The translations under genes were made by a program, and so were the position numbers. 64,000 nt of DNA. Origin: Vigna angularis (taxonomy: Eukaryota; Streptophyta; Magnoliopsida; Fabales; Fabaceae). Position 1 is the first letter of the stretch. Every line of letters starts with the position of its first letter. The stretch is taken from the NCBI RefSeq assembly GCF_016808095.1, contig NC_068977.1, positions 806,001-870,000 of the forward strand. The letters run 5' to 3'. The notes beneath the pieces are model-generated. The model had not been told where the DNA came from. It did not search any database and was given only the letters and a program-made list of their open reading frames with translations. This document shows positions 25,501-38,300 of the stretch, piece by piece.

Positions 25501-28173
25501 GTTGTTTGCCGCTGTCTGGCACCGTTTACCGATGTCCAGGCGCCGTTTGCCGTTGTTCAGGCACCGTTTGCTGCTGTCTAGGCGCTGTTTGTCGTTGTTT
25601 GACATTGTTTGTCGTTGTCTGGTGCCATTTGTCGTTGTCCATCTAGCACTGTTTTGCCACTGTGAGGAGTTGTAGAAGTTTGTCACCATCAACTTCTATT
25701 CCCGACGTCGTTCGTCATTGTCTGTCGCTATCTGTTGTTTCCCACCGTCCGTAGCTGTCCGCTGCCGACCACCGTCCGCTGCCAACCACCGTCTATTGTC
25801 CTCCGTTGCCATCTGCTGCCACAGTTTAGTCCGACGACTAGTGATCTGGATCGCCTCATTGAGCGAGAGGGCTAGTTCTCATCCAGGTGCCGTCATGTGC
25901 GCCACATTTGTCCGACGTTCGCCTCCGCCATTGTCACATTTTCTCTGTCGAAGTTAGGGGTTTTGTGCGCCTCGAGGAGTGCGACCCATCCCTAGTCATT
26001 GCCTCATTCTCATCTTGTCACGCATGACTTCTCTCTGATAAGCTTCCGGTGCTTGTTTGTCACACGCCACCTTTCCGGTGTCGGAATCACACGGCGTCAC
26101 TGTCGTTCGTCTCGCTCGACCAAATAAAAAAAAACTCTCTATTTGAGCATTATACCTTTGTTTCAGCATTGTTTCTTAGCCTCCTTTCATAATATTTGTT
26201 TAGCTTTGCGTATTGTAGTAGCTGTGATGTTCCTGATGGCTTGTGTCATTTATTTATAAGTCTCCAAGGAGAGTTAGTGCTATTAGTTGGTTAACACCAA
26301 GGAATTTCAACACCAAAGTCATAGGTTGAAAGTTCCTCATGGCATGAGGGGGAGTTTATTTCTAGCCAGATTCAGAATCTTAGTCAAACAATTTCACCAG
26401 TCCCTTATTAGATCTATTTTTGGATGCTTTGATGAATAAAAGAGATCATTATGATCTTCCACTTTCACGATTTGTCATCGGCGGTGTCATCATTTCCGTC
26501 GTTTGTCGTAAGGGGAGTATGCTTCCAACCACTGCAATATGTTTCCAGCCACATGCTCCATCAGTCAATGATGACAGTTGCTGCAGTTTTGTCCTTTCAA
26601 CCACTGTAGGCCCCCATCATCTCGTCAGTTAGTGATGGCAGTCCCTGTAGTTTTGTCGCTTCTAGCCACTACAGGCCCCATCAGTCAGTGATGGTAATTT
26701 AGTCCCTGCAGGCTTCATCAGTCAGTGATGGCAATTTAGTCCCTGCAGGCCCCATCAGTCAGTAATGGCAATTTAGTCCCTGCAGTGAGGGGAGTATGTT
26801 TCCCGTCACTGCAGGCCCCATCCTTACTTGATGGCAGTTTAGTCCCTGCAGTTTGGTCGCTTTCAACCACTACAGGCTCCATCAGTCACTGATGGCAATT
26901 TAATCCCTGTAATTTGTCGCTTTTAACCACTACAAGCTCCATCCTTTCTCGATGGAATTCAGTCTTTGTAGTTTATTGCTTTTAGTCATGCAGGTCCCAT
27001 CCTTACTTGATGGCAATCCAGTTTCTGTAGTTTGTCGCTGTCTACCACTTGTCATTCACTTTTGATGGAAATCAACTTTGTCAAAGTCATTACTTGAAGG
27101 TTCATGGTGCTAGATGAAGTTTCGTGGTTGTCCAATATTATTCTCCATAAGCTTATGAGGAGTCTCTTTGGTTACGCTGGTTTGTGAGTCCAATTTGGTT
27201 TATAGACATTCTCTCTTGATGGTCTGAAGCATATGTGCATCTTGTTTGGAGCCAAAGTTACCACGTCTATTGTCTTGACATTTTAGACAAGTTGATTTTG
27301 TTGGATTGTGTTTATTTATTCCAAGCTTGACCCATACAATTTGTATGTTCAGTGTTAGAAGATTATGAGAGGGATCAATTAAACCCTCAAGAATTATTTT
27401 TTTTCAATCTCAAGTCTAACCTATACTTTAAAACAAACCATATATTTTAGCCTCGCCTGATCCTATGTTGGGACCGCCAGGGGCCATTTTGCAAAAAAAA
27501 ATCTGCAAGTAAAGTCTGATTATATGTGGTAGATTTAATTAAATTTAAATGTAAATGGTATACCAAGATTATAATTAGTATCTCAGTTAAGGAATGAAGT
27601 TTCTTTCAGACTTTTTTTTGGGAGAGTGGGTTGGGGGTTGATTCTAAATAAAGTACGATCAATGATCCTGGTACTGGATGATTGAAGTGCTGAGAATGTC
27701 TTGTTATTCTGTATGTAGCCACTAGAGATCGTGGTGATGGTAAAATGCAATACGGATTTGGCATCCAAAGTGAGAGCCTCAGAGAAGCCAGGTTCGTTTC
27801 ATTTATCTTATATGTCTTATTCAATAAAGTATATGCTTCTATGAAATGAATCCCTACCCATGCTACTGCATGATAAAATATTATTGTATCATTCAGCTTT
27901 ACCTTTCTTTTTTATAATGAGCTGGTGGAATAGAATCAATGTACTCTTTCAAAATTTGTATCTTACACCGGTTAATTTTCACCTTCGCTTTTGCTTGTTT
28001 ACAGTTATCAAAGAGCTGATCCCAATTTTGTAATGCTCACGCCAAGCAAGGAGCACTTAGCAGAGGGCATTATCTGGGAAACAGGAAAGCGACCTATGTT
28101 TCAATCTGACATAGACGCTGGACATTTTGACGGCTTACCTAAAGAATTACGACCTTTTGATAAAATTTTGTAA
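19582..28173 (+). CDS. Conserved plant protein with beta-barrel character, function unknown
   Basis: Thirteen exons join in frame to 1,272 nt (423 aa plus stop): 19582-19824, 19933-20000, 20617-20670, 21290-21373, 21495-21580, 22126-22206, 23119-23240, 23542-23583, 24146-24222, 24304-24394, 24476-24557, 27719-27791 and 28005-28173. All introns are GT-AG. It starts MWKWLFSRESKPPAPVVLVP, includes FTTRLMLKPIDDPHVDLIAT, and ends FDGLPKELRPFDKIL. The middle is a run of alternating amphipathic strands (GLRYGSGNLSFGVTLMPF, GRVTAGVQFEPQ, GYGVGSGSP, LDFGFELLTR, QIGASWQANKNFLLKAKVG, MQYGFGIQSESL), as in organelle outer-membrane beta-barrels. I recognise it as a plant-conserved family, probably the Arabidopsis At2g44640 type, from memory and not certain. 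Organelle location is inference. Intron 11 (3,161 bp) contains an LTR element insertion. Confidence 0.85.
24920..24990. mobile_element. hAT-like MITE end remnant (host of the LTR element)
   Basis: TAGGGCTGTCAAAACG resembles the left end (TAGAGCTGTCAAAATG) of the hAT MITE at 62.4 kb. The LTR element at 24991 begins within this material, and similar sequence may continue after it from 27421. No right terminus is visible. Confidence 0.4.
25001..25185. repeat. 35-36-bp tandem repeat inside the 5' LTR, about 5 copies
   Basis: Units follow TTACCTTATTTATCATGATT then ATATTGTGTCTAG, with few substitutions. The array is missing from the 3' LTR because of the microhomology deletion described for the element. 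Confidence 0.9.
25440..25650. repeat. 20-21-bp tandem array in element interior
   Basis: About ten units of the type GTCTGGCACCGTTTGCCGTT, with the third unit onward sometimes gaining one G. The array reads open on both strands, giving spurious low-complexity frames. Confidence 0.85.
26540..27050. repeat. Hairpin-containing tandem repeats in element interior
   Basis: Units of roughly 40-60 bp contain CCATCAGTCAGTGATGG followed by CAATTTAGTCCCTGCAG. The core is an inverted repeat (CCATCA ... TGATGG). About eight or nine copies occur, some with a different loop, such as CCATCCTTACTTGATGG and CCATCAGTCACTGATGG, in which the pairing arms remain complementary. Confidence 0.8.
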
Positions 28174-29747
28174 TATCTTGTTAGCTTTATATTTTTTTCT
28201 ACTGCGGCTAAGGGCACCATTCTTATTTAGGAGTGGCCAGTGGAATTGCTTTCATGAGAATTAGTGTAGAACAGTGCGTACAATCATTGACTATAATATC
28301 TACCAAATGCATAATTTTTTATGATACATCTTGCTTTCGATTTTGGGCCTCTTCATGCATGCATCCCAAAAATATCAACCCTCACCTTTTATAATGAAAA
28401 GGTTAATCTAGAATGAAAGTTTCACATTTCCAATTTACCTTTCCATAATCAAAGAGTATGTTGGCTGAGATTTTTCCGGATAGAGGAGGAAGATGCCACT
28501 GCTATGTTATAAACTGTCTGTGATTGCCAAGTTGTTAAGGAGTTAATCTGTTATTCAAATGGGTTGCCTTAAGAAGGAAGAAGACCTTTCATTTTGCAAT
28601 CCCATTTTTATTCTTCACAATTCTCCCTCTTTCCCTTCTTATTGGCAACCCATTGCTCCTCTCCATTTTCTTTTCCCTCCCCTGCATCCTTCTCTTTCAC
28701 TAGCGTTTCCTTCACCCAAGTCATCTCCTTTAAATTATACATTTTTTCACATGTTGCAGACAGTACGCAAACCAGTTTATAGTTTGTTTATGTAATTATG
28801 TTTTAATGCATCATAGAAACATAATGTAGTTAATGTTTTAACATAATGTAGTTTTGTTTTAACATAATGTAGTTTTGTTTTAATAGATTATGAATACTAT
28901 TTTCTGTAATGTAGTGAAATATAATTATCTTAAGGAAACTAGTTTCTATAATGTAATTAGCAGTGGTACGTTGCAATTTTTTAGACTAGTTTTCAGAAGA
29001 GTACTTTTGTCAAAAGAAAGTATTAAAATAAACGGGTAAGGGAGTAAAGACTACATAAATGCCTACAGAGGTTGCTTTTAAGTTTTGAACCGCTTTGCTT
29101 GAAAAGTCTCGGGCTTTTACCTTTTTGTAAATCCGTAATTTCACTGCATCTGTACAGAATGATAAGTTTTATTTTAAAATTTGACAATTTTGGGAAGTTG
29201 TTATTAAGAATGTGTTAAAATAAATTTCAGACTATATATTTTGGAAAAATTATATTCTTAAATTTTCAGATATTACTTTAAAATATTTTACATTTTTCAT
29301 TTAAAAACGTTTTATTATTATTGTAAAAAAAAAGTTCTGAAAGATTTTAGGATATTTTTTCCAAATGTTTTTTCTCTACAATTATATTTGCAAAATGTCA
29401 TTTTTTTTTATAAATAAAAATTTATTACTTTATAAATATCATTTGGGAAAGAATATTTTAGAATAAATTTTAGTTTGTTTAAAAAATATCATTCTGAAAA
29501 TTCTTACTATGAACTACTTTGAAAAAAAAATATTAACGAATACGTAAAAATTAATTTCAAATTATATAGGACTTTTAAAGGTCAATTTTATCACTGCGGG
29601 GAAAGGAAGAAACAGAAAAATAAAGAAATTATTGAGATCTAAAAACATAAATCTCCTTGATTAGAAAAGGGAAAGACAAAAGTCTCAGTTCTCGTTCAAA
29701 CAATCTCCAAAATGTTTGTTCTGGTTTTGTAATAATCTATCTATCTA

Positions 29748-29786
<39 letters not shown>

Positions 29787-30269
29787 CAAGATTACAAGTA
29801 CTTTCAGAATTAAAAAAAAAACTTTACAAGTATACTTTTTTAAAAAAGTTATTTTTATTTAACCTAAGAACATCTATATCCTATCAATATTGATTGTTTC
29901 AATAATTTTCAATATATAAGATGTAATGCAGTTAGAATGACAATAACAAATATTCAATAACTATTGAAGTTGTGTTTTAGCAAGGGAAGAATAATTTTAT
30001 GCATGCTTTTGTTTTATGTAATAAAACAAGATCCACTTAACAATCATAACATGTGAGGCAAGAATAACTAATTTCAAAATTAATCTTAATTTTCAAAAGT
30101 TGTATCATTTTTCAAACAAATTTCATTATTGATCCACAATATTTAGCTAAATAATAATAAATTGTTATTTAACCGAAGCTCCTTCACACGTTGACAACAC
30201 TAGAGCAGACCCAAACTGATCCAACCATTTAGCATAAACAGAGACCATTCCTCTGTCCAAGCAAAAACC
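28174..30269. other. Intergenic region between the beta-barrel-like gene and DEGP1
   Basis: No further gene is supported. It contains a short tandem repeat (about 28835-28886, unit TTTTAACATAATGTAGTTTTG) and the microsatellite at 29737. The left end includes the 3' UTR of the upstream gene. The right end should hold the DEGP1 promoter and a short leader, but I see no unambiguous TATA box. Confidence 0.45.
29737..29779. repeat. (CTAT)n(AT)n compound microsatellite
   Basis: CTAT repeats run directly into an AT dinucleotide run. Confidence 0.95.
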
Positions 30270-33200
30270 ATGGCCACTTGTTCACTCATTTCCACACGCT
30301 TCCATTCTCCTTCTTCTTCACTCTTTCGTTCTTCAACCATCAAACCCACCACAACAATTCACCTTTCCAAAACCCTTCATCTTCACACTCCCAACCTTTT
30401 CCTCCTTCGCCTCCCATCACCAAAACTCACAATACCCCTTTTACCCAAACTCTCCATTCCCAAACCTCTTCTCCTTCTCTGCACTTCCCTCGCCCTCTCC
30501 TTCACTCTCCTCGTTTCCAACGCCGACTCCGCCGCCGCCTTCGTCGTCACCTCGCCGCGGAAGCTCCAGTCCGACGAACTCGCCACCGTTCGCCTCTTCC
30601 AAGAGAACACTCCCTCTGTTGTCTACATAACCAACCTTGCTGTCAAGTAGCTACCCCTTTTATCGATCCTCTTCAAAAGTTGTCTTTGAATGGTTTTTCG
30701 TTGACCCTTTTGCTTTGTCTTTGGGTTTCTCAACGTGGGGTGTTGTGTTTAGGCAGGATGCATTCACGCTGGACGTCTTGGAGGTTCCCCAGGGATCCGG
30801 GTCTGGCTTTGTTTGGGATAAGGATGGTCATATTGTGACCAATTATCACGTTATTCGTGGTGCCTCTGATCTCAAGTGGGTATTCTTTTTCTTTTGATTA
30901 TTTTGTTTTTTTTATTAGTGGTCAATGTACAGATTTTTTTTTTCAATTTCAACTAATGAAAAATCGTCCTAGAGGTATTTGGAGCGTTAATCAATTTTAC
31001 TAAATTTAAGAAATTGTAATTGGATAACAGGGAAGGAAATAAATATGAGAGTTTGTTATGTATGTATTGTGTCAATGTATTCGTTTTTACAATTTTAACT
31101 AAATAGGAATCATCCTAAATACGGTCTTTAAAGTAATTAACTAATCTTACTGTATATGAGAATTTGTAATTGGATGACAGAGTAAGAATAAACTTTACAA
31201 TGTCTTTGTTTTCTAATGAAATTCTTTTTTTTTTGGGTTAATTTTCTTGCACGGTTAGTGTAAAGATTTTTACACTTTTAGCCAATAAAAAGTCATTCTA
31301 GATGTCATTTTAAAAATAATTATGACAAAGGGCAACAATCTTACCATATACATGGGAATTCTTTTTTATCCTATCAGTGTATTTTAATTAAATTCTTTTT
31401 ACTTTTGGCATCTTTTGATCCAGTTTCTCAGGCTTGTACCTTTTCTTTTCCGCCGCTTCTAGTCTGGTCTTGACCTTTGAGTGGTATTATGCTGACAAAT
31501 AGGAACTTTTTAGTTATGCGGCCAAATATTTTAATATTATGTGCAATGTGACATATATCTATTGCTAAACGAATTATATTCCTAAATATGAAACTTTGAT
31601 AACTAATTCACAATTATTAAGAAAGTTGGTTAATTTAGGTAGTGACATTAAGTTGGCAGTAATTAAGTTTTTTCAAACTTTCTCTTGAACAATTAATCAA
31701 TTGAGAGAGAGTGAAGCCTTAAATTATGAAATTAACCCTCCAATTCTTCTATCTTGATAAGAGAGAAGTAGACAATTCATAACATTTATTATTTATTTGT
31801 GAACAAAATTTTTAAGGATATTATGGTAAAACAATAATTGATGCTTGGGATGATTAGAAAACGACAGAGAAATTTCAAGACAATTTGTTGTAATCAGGGA
31901 CCGAGGGTGTATAAGTAACCTTGTATTAAAACAAAAGGGAGGTGATAATTGTGTGTTACTTTGTACATTTACACCTCCTTCAACACGTTTGGGTGTGTTT
32001 GCATTGCAACTTTTCCTGGCATTGAGAAGTGAATTCATAACATAGAAAGTTTGCTGATAGATTGATGTATGTGTTGTGATGACTTCAGTGAAGTGATTAC
32101 TCCTATTCAAAGACATGCTAGTTATGTGCAGGGTCACTCTAGCTGACCAGTCAACTTATGATGCCAAAGTTGTTGGTTTTGACCAAGACAAGGATGTTGC
32201 TGTGCTGCGTGTCGAGGCACCAAGTGACAAGCTCAGGCCTATACCTATTGGGGTCTCTGCTGACTTGCTTGTTGGTCAGAAGGTTTATGCCATTGGGAAC
32301 CCGGTGCGTTGTCCATACCGATCAATGCATATTGTGTTGTAAATATTCATTATCTATGAATTTTCCAATATAAAGAAATGATGGCAATCCTGGTTGAATC
32401 TAATATTAATTGGAGCTTTAGCTAGAATTTTTATAAGCAGGTGGATTTTGTTCTACTTAAATCATACTTTTAACATTTGTCTCATTTAATCTATTATGTA
32501 GTTTGTATAATTATATAATTATTTAGTCAGCATTTCCTGCTCCAGTTGTAAATGTGTATGCAAAATATCATGTTAAAAAATGCATTGGAGATCTGAGTTA
32601 TGAATGCCTGTGATGTAAAGGCAGACTTGTTTTCGAAAGATAAGAAGAAAATTACTAAATTTGTAAATTGTACCTTGTAATTGCTGCCAAACTGCTTTAT
32701 GGAGCTGTATTCATGGCTCAAATGCTATTTTCTGTTGATGATTGACACCACGAACTCTTCTTGAATATGCCAATATGATTCCTCATTCTCATCTTGCAGT
32801 TTGGACTAGATCACACACTCACAACAGGGGTCATCAGGTATGAAAACTTAAAACTGTGAAGTGAATATTTTGATGTAACTCCCATTACCTAGAAAAACAG
32901 TTTCTACTTTGCTATTCCTTTTTATTTCCTCGTGCCAGATTATACATTTGTGAATCAAACCTTTTATATTAAGGAGTCTAGAAGTGGGATGCCATTAATC
33001 CCTTTCAAGAATAAATGTGTTATAGTTAATACAACATCTTCCCATCTCTTTCCCTCGAAATCTCAACTTTTTAAGCATGGTATTCTTTAGGTTAATACTG
33101 TTTTTCAAATGTTCACATCATTGTGCTGATACTTGATAACTTGAAAGGTGGTTACTCTGTCTTTCCTTTTTATGTTTCTTTTGTGTTGATTGTGTTTCAC

Positions 33201-35327
33201 TGATACATATGTCTTCAACAGTGGTCTTAGGCGAGAAATTAGTTCTGCTGCAACCGGTCGTCCAATTCAAGATGTTATTCAGACAGATGCAGCAATTAAT
33301 CCTGGTAACAGCGGAGGGCCTCTCTTAGATAGTTCTGGAAACCTCATTGGGATAAATACAGCCATATATTCTCCATCTGGCGCATCCTCTGGTGTTGGAT
33401 TTTCTATTCCAGTGGACACTGTGAGTTCTTACTTTGACTTGTTTTTAATTTATATATCCAATTCTTTCTTCAGGGGACAACTTTTTATGGAAACATAGTA
33501 ATCCTCTGAATAAAATTGCTAATGTGCTTGTTGTTCTATATATTCAGGTAAATGGTATTGTTGACCAATTGGTGAAGTTTGGGAAGGTTACAAGACCTAT
33601 TTTAGGGATTAAGTTTGCTCCAGATCAGTCTGTGGAGCAGTTGGGTGTAAGTGGAGTGCTTGTGTTAGATGCTCCTGCCAATGGTCCTGCTGGGAAAGCA
33701 GTAAGTTTGATCAAAGATTATTTTTATACGAAAGGGGAAATTCATTACGAAATTTCAGCTATATGCGCCGAATAGGGTCATAGATTTCATGTTAATATAA
33801 ACTTGGCCTCTTTACTTCCACTAAAGCTAGTCACTAAAAATGTTAATGCCACTAACACATCCTAAGCTTCATTATCACATATTAAAACTAATACTGATTT
33901 GCTTTATCTTAATTTACTAAACTACAATCTTTCAATGGAGCCTGGCTAATTTCTAGTTTTCAGGGCCTGCAATCAACAAAGCGTGACTCGTATGGTAGAC
34001 TCATTTTAGGTGACATCATAACGTCTGTGAATGACAAGAAGGTTACTAATGGAAGTGATTTGTACAGAATTCTTGACCAGTGTAAAGTAGGTGAAAAGGT
34101 ATGATGCTGATTCAACTGTTCTATTGTTTCTTCAAAAATGTATAACTTTTCTATTTTCAAAACTATTACTAGATCCTGGATTTCTAAAGCAAATAAAAAT
34201 ATGATGCAAGAACATTTACAAATTTACCTTCAATGTGTGTTTAAGCATATGTTTGACATGGCAGCATATTTATGGTTATTCTTAATCTATGTAAAAAAAC
34301 CTTAAATTATAGTCCCGGAGGTAGTATATAATACACCCTTTTAATATTTGGTCAGTCTGGAAAGATTCAAATCAAAACATCGTATTCTCTCTTGTCCGTA
34401 CAAACTTTTATTGTAACATGTGTATCATAATAACATATAAGTTCGTCTGAATAGTAATAATCAACAGAAAAATGAAAATCTTGGAAGAATGGAACGAAAG
34501 GGCTATCTAGTTTTATGGCTGTTTAATACTGTTCTGTCTCACTAACCACAGTCAAAGCTAATTTTAACAGGTTCAGATTTTAGAAATTAGACCAAGTTGT
34601 TTCAAGGATGAGTTTGGATTATACTTCAATCATCCCAAACCTGACTGATGCACATATTCTGAATATACTTTTTTTAACCAATATTGGTCATAATACTTCT
34701 TGACTTATGTTTTATGAATTTGATTAGAATGCACTACAGTGTAAAGGTTCTTCATACTGTTATCAATCACATCTTGTTATGGAATATAAATCTGTTTACT
34801 TATATAATAACTATTTTTAAAGATCATATTTGGCATAGTATTTTATTGACTAACAGTAAAAAATATTTATTAATAGTGCATAGAAATTCAACTTATATGT
34901 CAGGTCATACTTTAATTTTACGATTTACCTACTTATAATGTTAAAAGTGTGATATATTATGTCTCAACAGAAAGTCCTGACTCGGTCCTCTTCCATACAT
35001 CACTGAATCTTGAGTCTTGTTCAGAACAAATTCTAATCAAATGACCTTATCGAAAGTTCATGCTGAGTGGGATACCCAAGGGAAATCCAGCGTATAAGAC
35101 CTATGTATTTTCTTAATCTGTTTTTAAACTTGGTGTTGAATTGCTTCTATGTAAAACATCTCACCCTGTGCTAAATAACTTGCATTGAGAGACTCAATTT
35201 GAAGCTACTTTATTTTCCTAGTTTAATGGTTAATGGTGTTGCTATTCAGGTGATTGTTGAGGTTTTGAGAGGTGATCACAAGGAGAAGATCCCTGTCATT
35301 CTGGAGCCAAAACCTGATGAATCATGA
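30270..35327 (+). CDS. DEGP1: Protease Do-like 1, chloroplast thylakoid lumen (Deg1)
   Basis: ATP-independent serine protease and chaperone that degrades damaged photosystem II proteins in the thylakoid lumen. Exons are 30270-30646, 30753-30875, 32132-32303, 32800-32837, 33222-33420, 33548-33700, 33964-34098 and 35250-35327. They total 1,275 nt (424 aa plus stop, against 439 in Arabidopsis). All splice sites are GT-AG. Residues 1 to about 95 form a bipartite targeting region with a hydrophobic, Ala-rich lumen signal ([20 protein letters not shown]). The catalytic triad is His158 (TNYHVI), Asp188 (DKDVAVL) and Ser267 ([10 protein letters not shown]), exactly 15 residues lower than in Arabidopsis Deg1. 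One PDZ domain follows (about 310-415). It ends LEPKPDES. No defect is visible. Confidence 0.97.
30919..31390. repeat. Degenerate ~160-bp triplication in DEGP1 intron 2
   Basis: Three diverged segments share the order GTGTCAATGTA / poly-T / TTTTAACTAATGAAAAATC / a CCTAGAGGT-like stretch / AATTGTAATTGGATAACAG. They start near 30919, 31070 and 31250. Homology was judged by eye and weakens in the third copy, so a MITE family origin is also possible. Confidence 0.45.
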
Positions 35328-38300
35328 TCACAAGGATTATGTATATATACAATTCACATGCGATTACCAGAGAGTGAATGAAGCTGTTTTATGGGTATTC
35401 TTTAGTTGTTGTATCTTGCTTCATAAACAGCTCCAATTGTACATATATATATATATACATACTATGGAACTGAAAGCTCATCATCCTTTAACTTTTTCAC
35501 TCTTAAACATAATATAATTTGGCAGTTCTATTTTGCCCCCATACAATTTCATACAAGGGGTATGCTCATTGTGTCACATTTTATTCTCTTTGCTGAAATG
35601 GTTTTGTTCCTTTTATCATCTTTTTTCAGACAAGTAAACATGATTTTAATTTCCCACAATTTAAAAAGAAAATTATCCGCCTCTCAAACTTCATTATAAA
35701 TTTAGTCTCAAAAACCAAAATTTAAGGTACTGAAATAATTTTAGTTTCTAAACAATAAATTTAAGTAGAGGTGACAAACAATACAGATTGAATAAATTTT
35801 ATTTTGAATTATTATAATGTATCAGATAAAATAAATTCATTAGTTTATTCTTTAAAAGATTAAGGAAAAGTCTGATCCAAATGGATCTATTTAATAAAGT
35901 TCAATATAATCCATTATGTTAATAAACCATTAGTTTCCTTCTTTGAACTAGTCCATCTCAGAAAATCTGGTCGAGGTTTAATAGGGACCACACAGCTGCA
36001 AAATATTAATTTAGTGCTTTTTTCCACCCGACATTGTCTACACTGTATGACACTGTATATATACGATCTAGGTGACTAGAGTTCTTGAAATCATTGGCAA
36101 ATTGTAGTACATTGGAAGTGTAACATATCCTACAACAGTTTTGGAAGTGGTTTGTTAAGTTTCTGGAGAAATTTATCCATCCACTTGGTCAATAGTATCA
36201 AGATTGATGTTTCTGCATTATGTTATCTTTCATCACTCAGTTCACTTATGATTTAAAGTCAAACAATCATTAAGGCTAGTGTGTGATTTTGTTACAGCAA
36301 GAGTTCTATAAACCACTAATTAATACCAGATTTTAGGCAAACAAGTACAATGGCATTCAAGAACTCTATTGGTTGCTTCTCTTTTAAACTCTTGAATAAA
36401 TGTTTCTTTGAATTCTTATAAGAAGACATACCTATGAAATCTTTTAAGATATCTAAATTTGCACAACTTCTATGGAAATTTCATCTGAATGACAATATTT
36501 TACAGATTTTGAACATCTCACTTGTAGCAAAACATTAACAAGCTACAACAGAATAACGTGGCACTAAGAGAATCTTACCCATAACTTTTCACGTTGTAAG
36601 ATTGGACTTTACCAAAAAAATTTAATAGGATGAATGCCATCAGAGTTAACAAAAACTAGAAGAGCATTTCTCATTAAGATAAATGCAAAAATGACTTAAT
36701 TATCTACATATGTAGATTTGTAATTCTGCTTCTTCTGCCAAATTTCAATAGCAGTTCGGTTAACAATATCACTCTTTTTCCTTCGGTTTTTCTTTTAGTT
36801 TCAAAATTACCACTCGTATAATTATTGTTATCCTTCTCCTACTCAACAACATAACAACAACATAAGAAAATTGAAATTTCATGATGCTTAATTGCAAATG
36901 CTGTTGGCTTCAGCTCTTATCCGATTAACTGCTAATGTAGTTACAATTTCACTTTCTGCCATTTTCTTATGTTCCTCAAAATTTAAAAACCAGAGTTGTT
37001 GACACTTGAATAATCAAAACTTATTAAATAAAACATCTATTCTGTGATGTACTCTGATAGAGTTAATTTATCACCAGGTTGCAAATTTGTTTAATGATTT
37101 TGGAATTAAATACTCATAAGAATACATAATTTCATTCTTCAAGAGTTCAAGTTACACACATCATATACTTGGTGGATGTAATACTCAGTCTAAACGCTGT
37201 TTGTTTCCCATGATTTTCCAAATTTCAATGCAGAGCATCAAAATGCTTTCGAACTAAATCCATAGAAATTCACCTTACCATATATTTGTTGGAATTCATA
37301 AACTTGTCTTTAATATTTATTCAGGGGTAAATATCAGAAAATTCTTTCTAAATTTAGTTTGAGACATGAAATTGATAAGGTAAAATTATAAAAACTTCCA
37401 TACGAAACTTCCAAGTCAATGAGCAAAGCAGAAAAAGCTCATGGACCATGATAAAAAGTGGCCTGCAAAGGTTTGACAAAGACTTTGGATCAATCTCTCT
37501 AGATTATTAATTTATATAAAGTTATCATTCATGATTTCCGTTAGCTACCAACTTTTTTTTAAATTATAGTTGAGTGAATTACATAAAAACACTTGTTCAA
37601 AAAAAAAAATTCACACAAAACCTTTGGTACTGTCTAACAGTGCTAAATGTTACTTCTTTTGTCTTCAAAATTACAGTAGTTTTATTTTCGAAAGATTTCA
37701 AACTAACTGAAGTTCGTATTAATTTTAGTTGTAATTATAATTTGCTCAGATACACAATGTTAATATTTGCATCATGCAGTCTATAAGAGTAATGTATTTA
37801 TTGAGAAAAAGATGTTATTTTAAGAAGTGACATATATATTCTTGTTTTAGTTGTATATTAAAAACTTTAAACTGAAGTTATTTTATAACAGAGAGAATAG
37901 TGTAATTAACTAAGATTGATTTCTCTCACCTCTCATGATTTTGTGCATATAGAAAGATGAAGGTTGAACAAAGAAGATTTTGTTACATAAGAGGATTTCC
38001 AACTCCTATTAAAAGAAGATTTTCCGACATGCATAAACGCAGTTCATAGTTTCATATATATATTTATAAAATATCATATGATAAAGGTGGCTAGGCCTCT
38101 TCATTGCAGACACACGACCTCTAAGCATGGCCTATAGCTTCCAATGCAGAATGGTGGCCACATCTTTAACCTAACAAAGAAGAAAAATGCAGTGGTGAAA
38201 GACCATAAAACATTACATTTTTCTTACTTGAAGAACTTCAATTTGGAGAGAGAAGGAGAGAGAGAGAGAGAGAGAGAGAGAGTGATCTATGGATAATCTC

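Larger units (their letters stand above)
24986..27420 (+). mobile_element. Non-autonomous LTR retrotransposon in intron 11
   Basis: The 5' LTR (24991-25284, 294 bp, starting TGTTAGAA) is followed directly by the primer-binding site TGGTATCAGAGC, complementary to initiator Met tRNA as in many Ty1/copia-like elements. A 63-bp 3' LTR lies at 27353-27415. It equals the 5' LTR minus 231 bp, with the deletion joined at a TAGAA microhomology, and the remainder differs at about one base. The 5-bp duplication CTAAC (24986-24990, 27416-27420) flanks the element. No gag-pol or clear polypurine tract exists. The interior is a GC-richer leader plus two tandem-repeat arrays. It is plus-strand, the same sense as its host gene, and spliced out within intron 11. 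Confidence 0.85.

Noticed and set aside
25435..25957. Low-complexity frames on both strands (for example RCLALFAAVWHRLP-type peptides)
   Set aside because: They arise from the 20-21-bp tandem array and neighbouring GC-rich leader of the LTR element and show no gag or pol motifs.
26540..27050. CRISPR-like spaced repeats
   Set aside because: Units are irregular, lie within a plant LTR element, and there are no cas genes. This is nuclear eukaryotic DNA.
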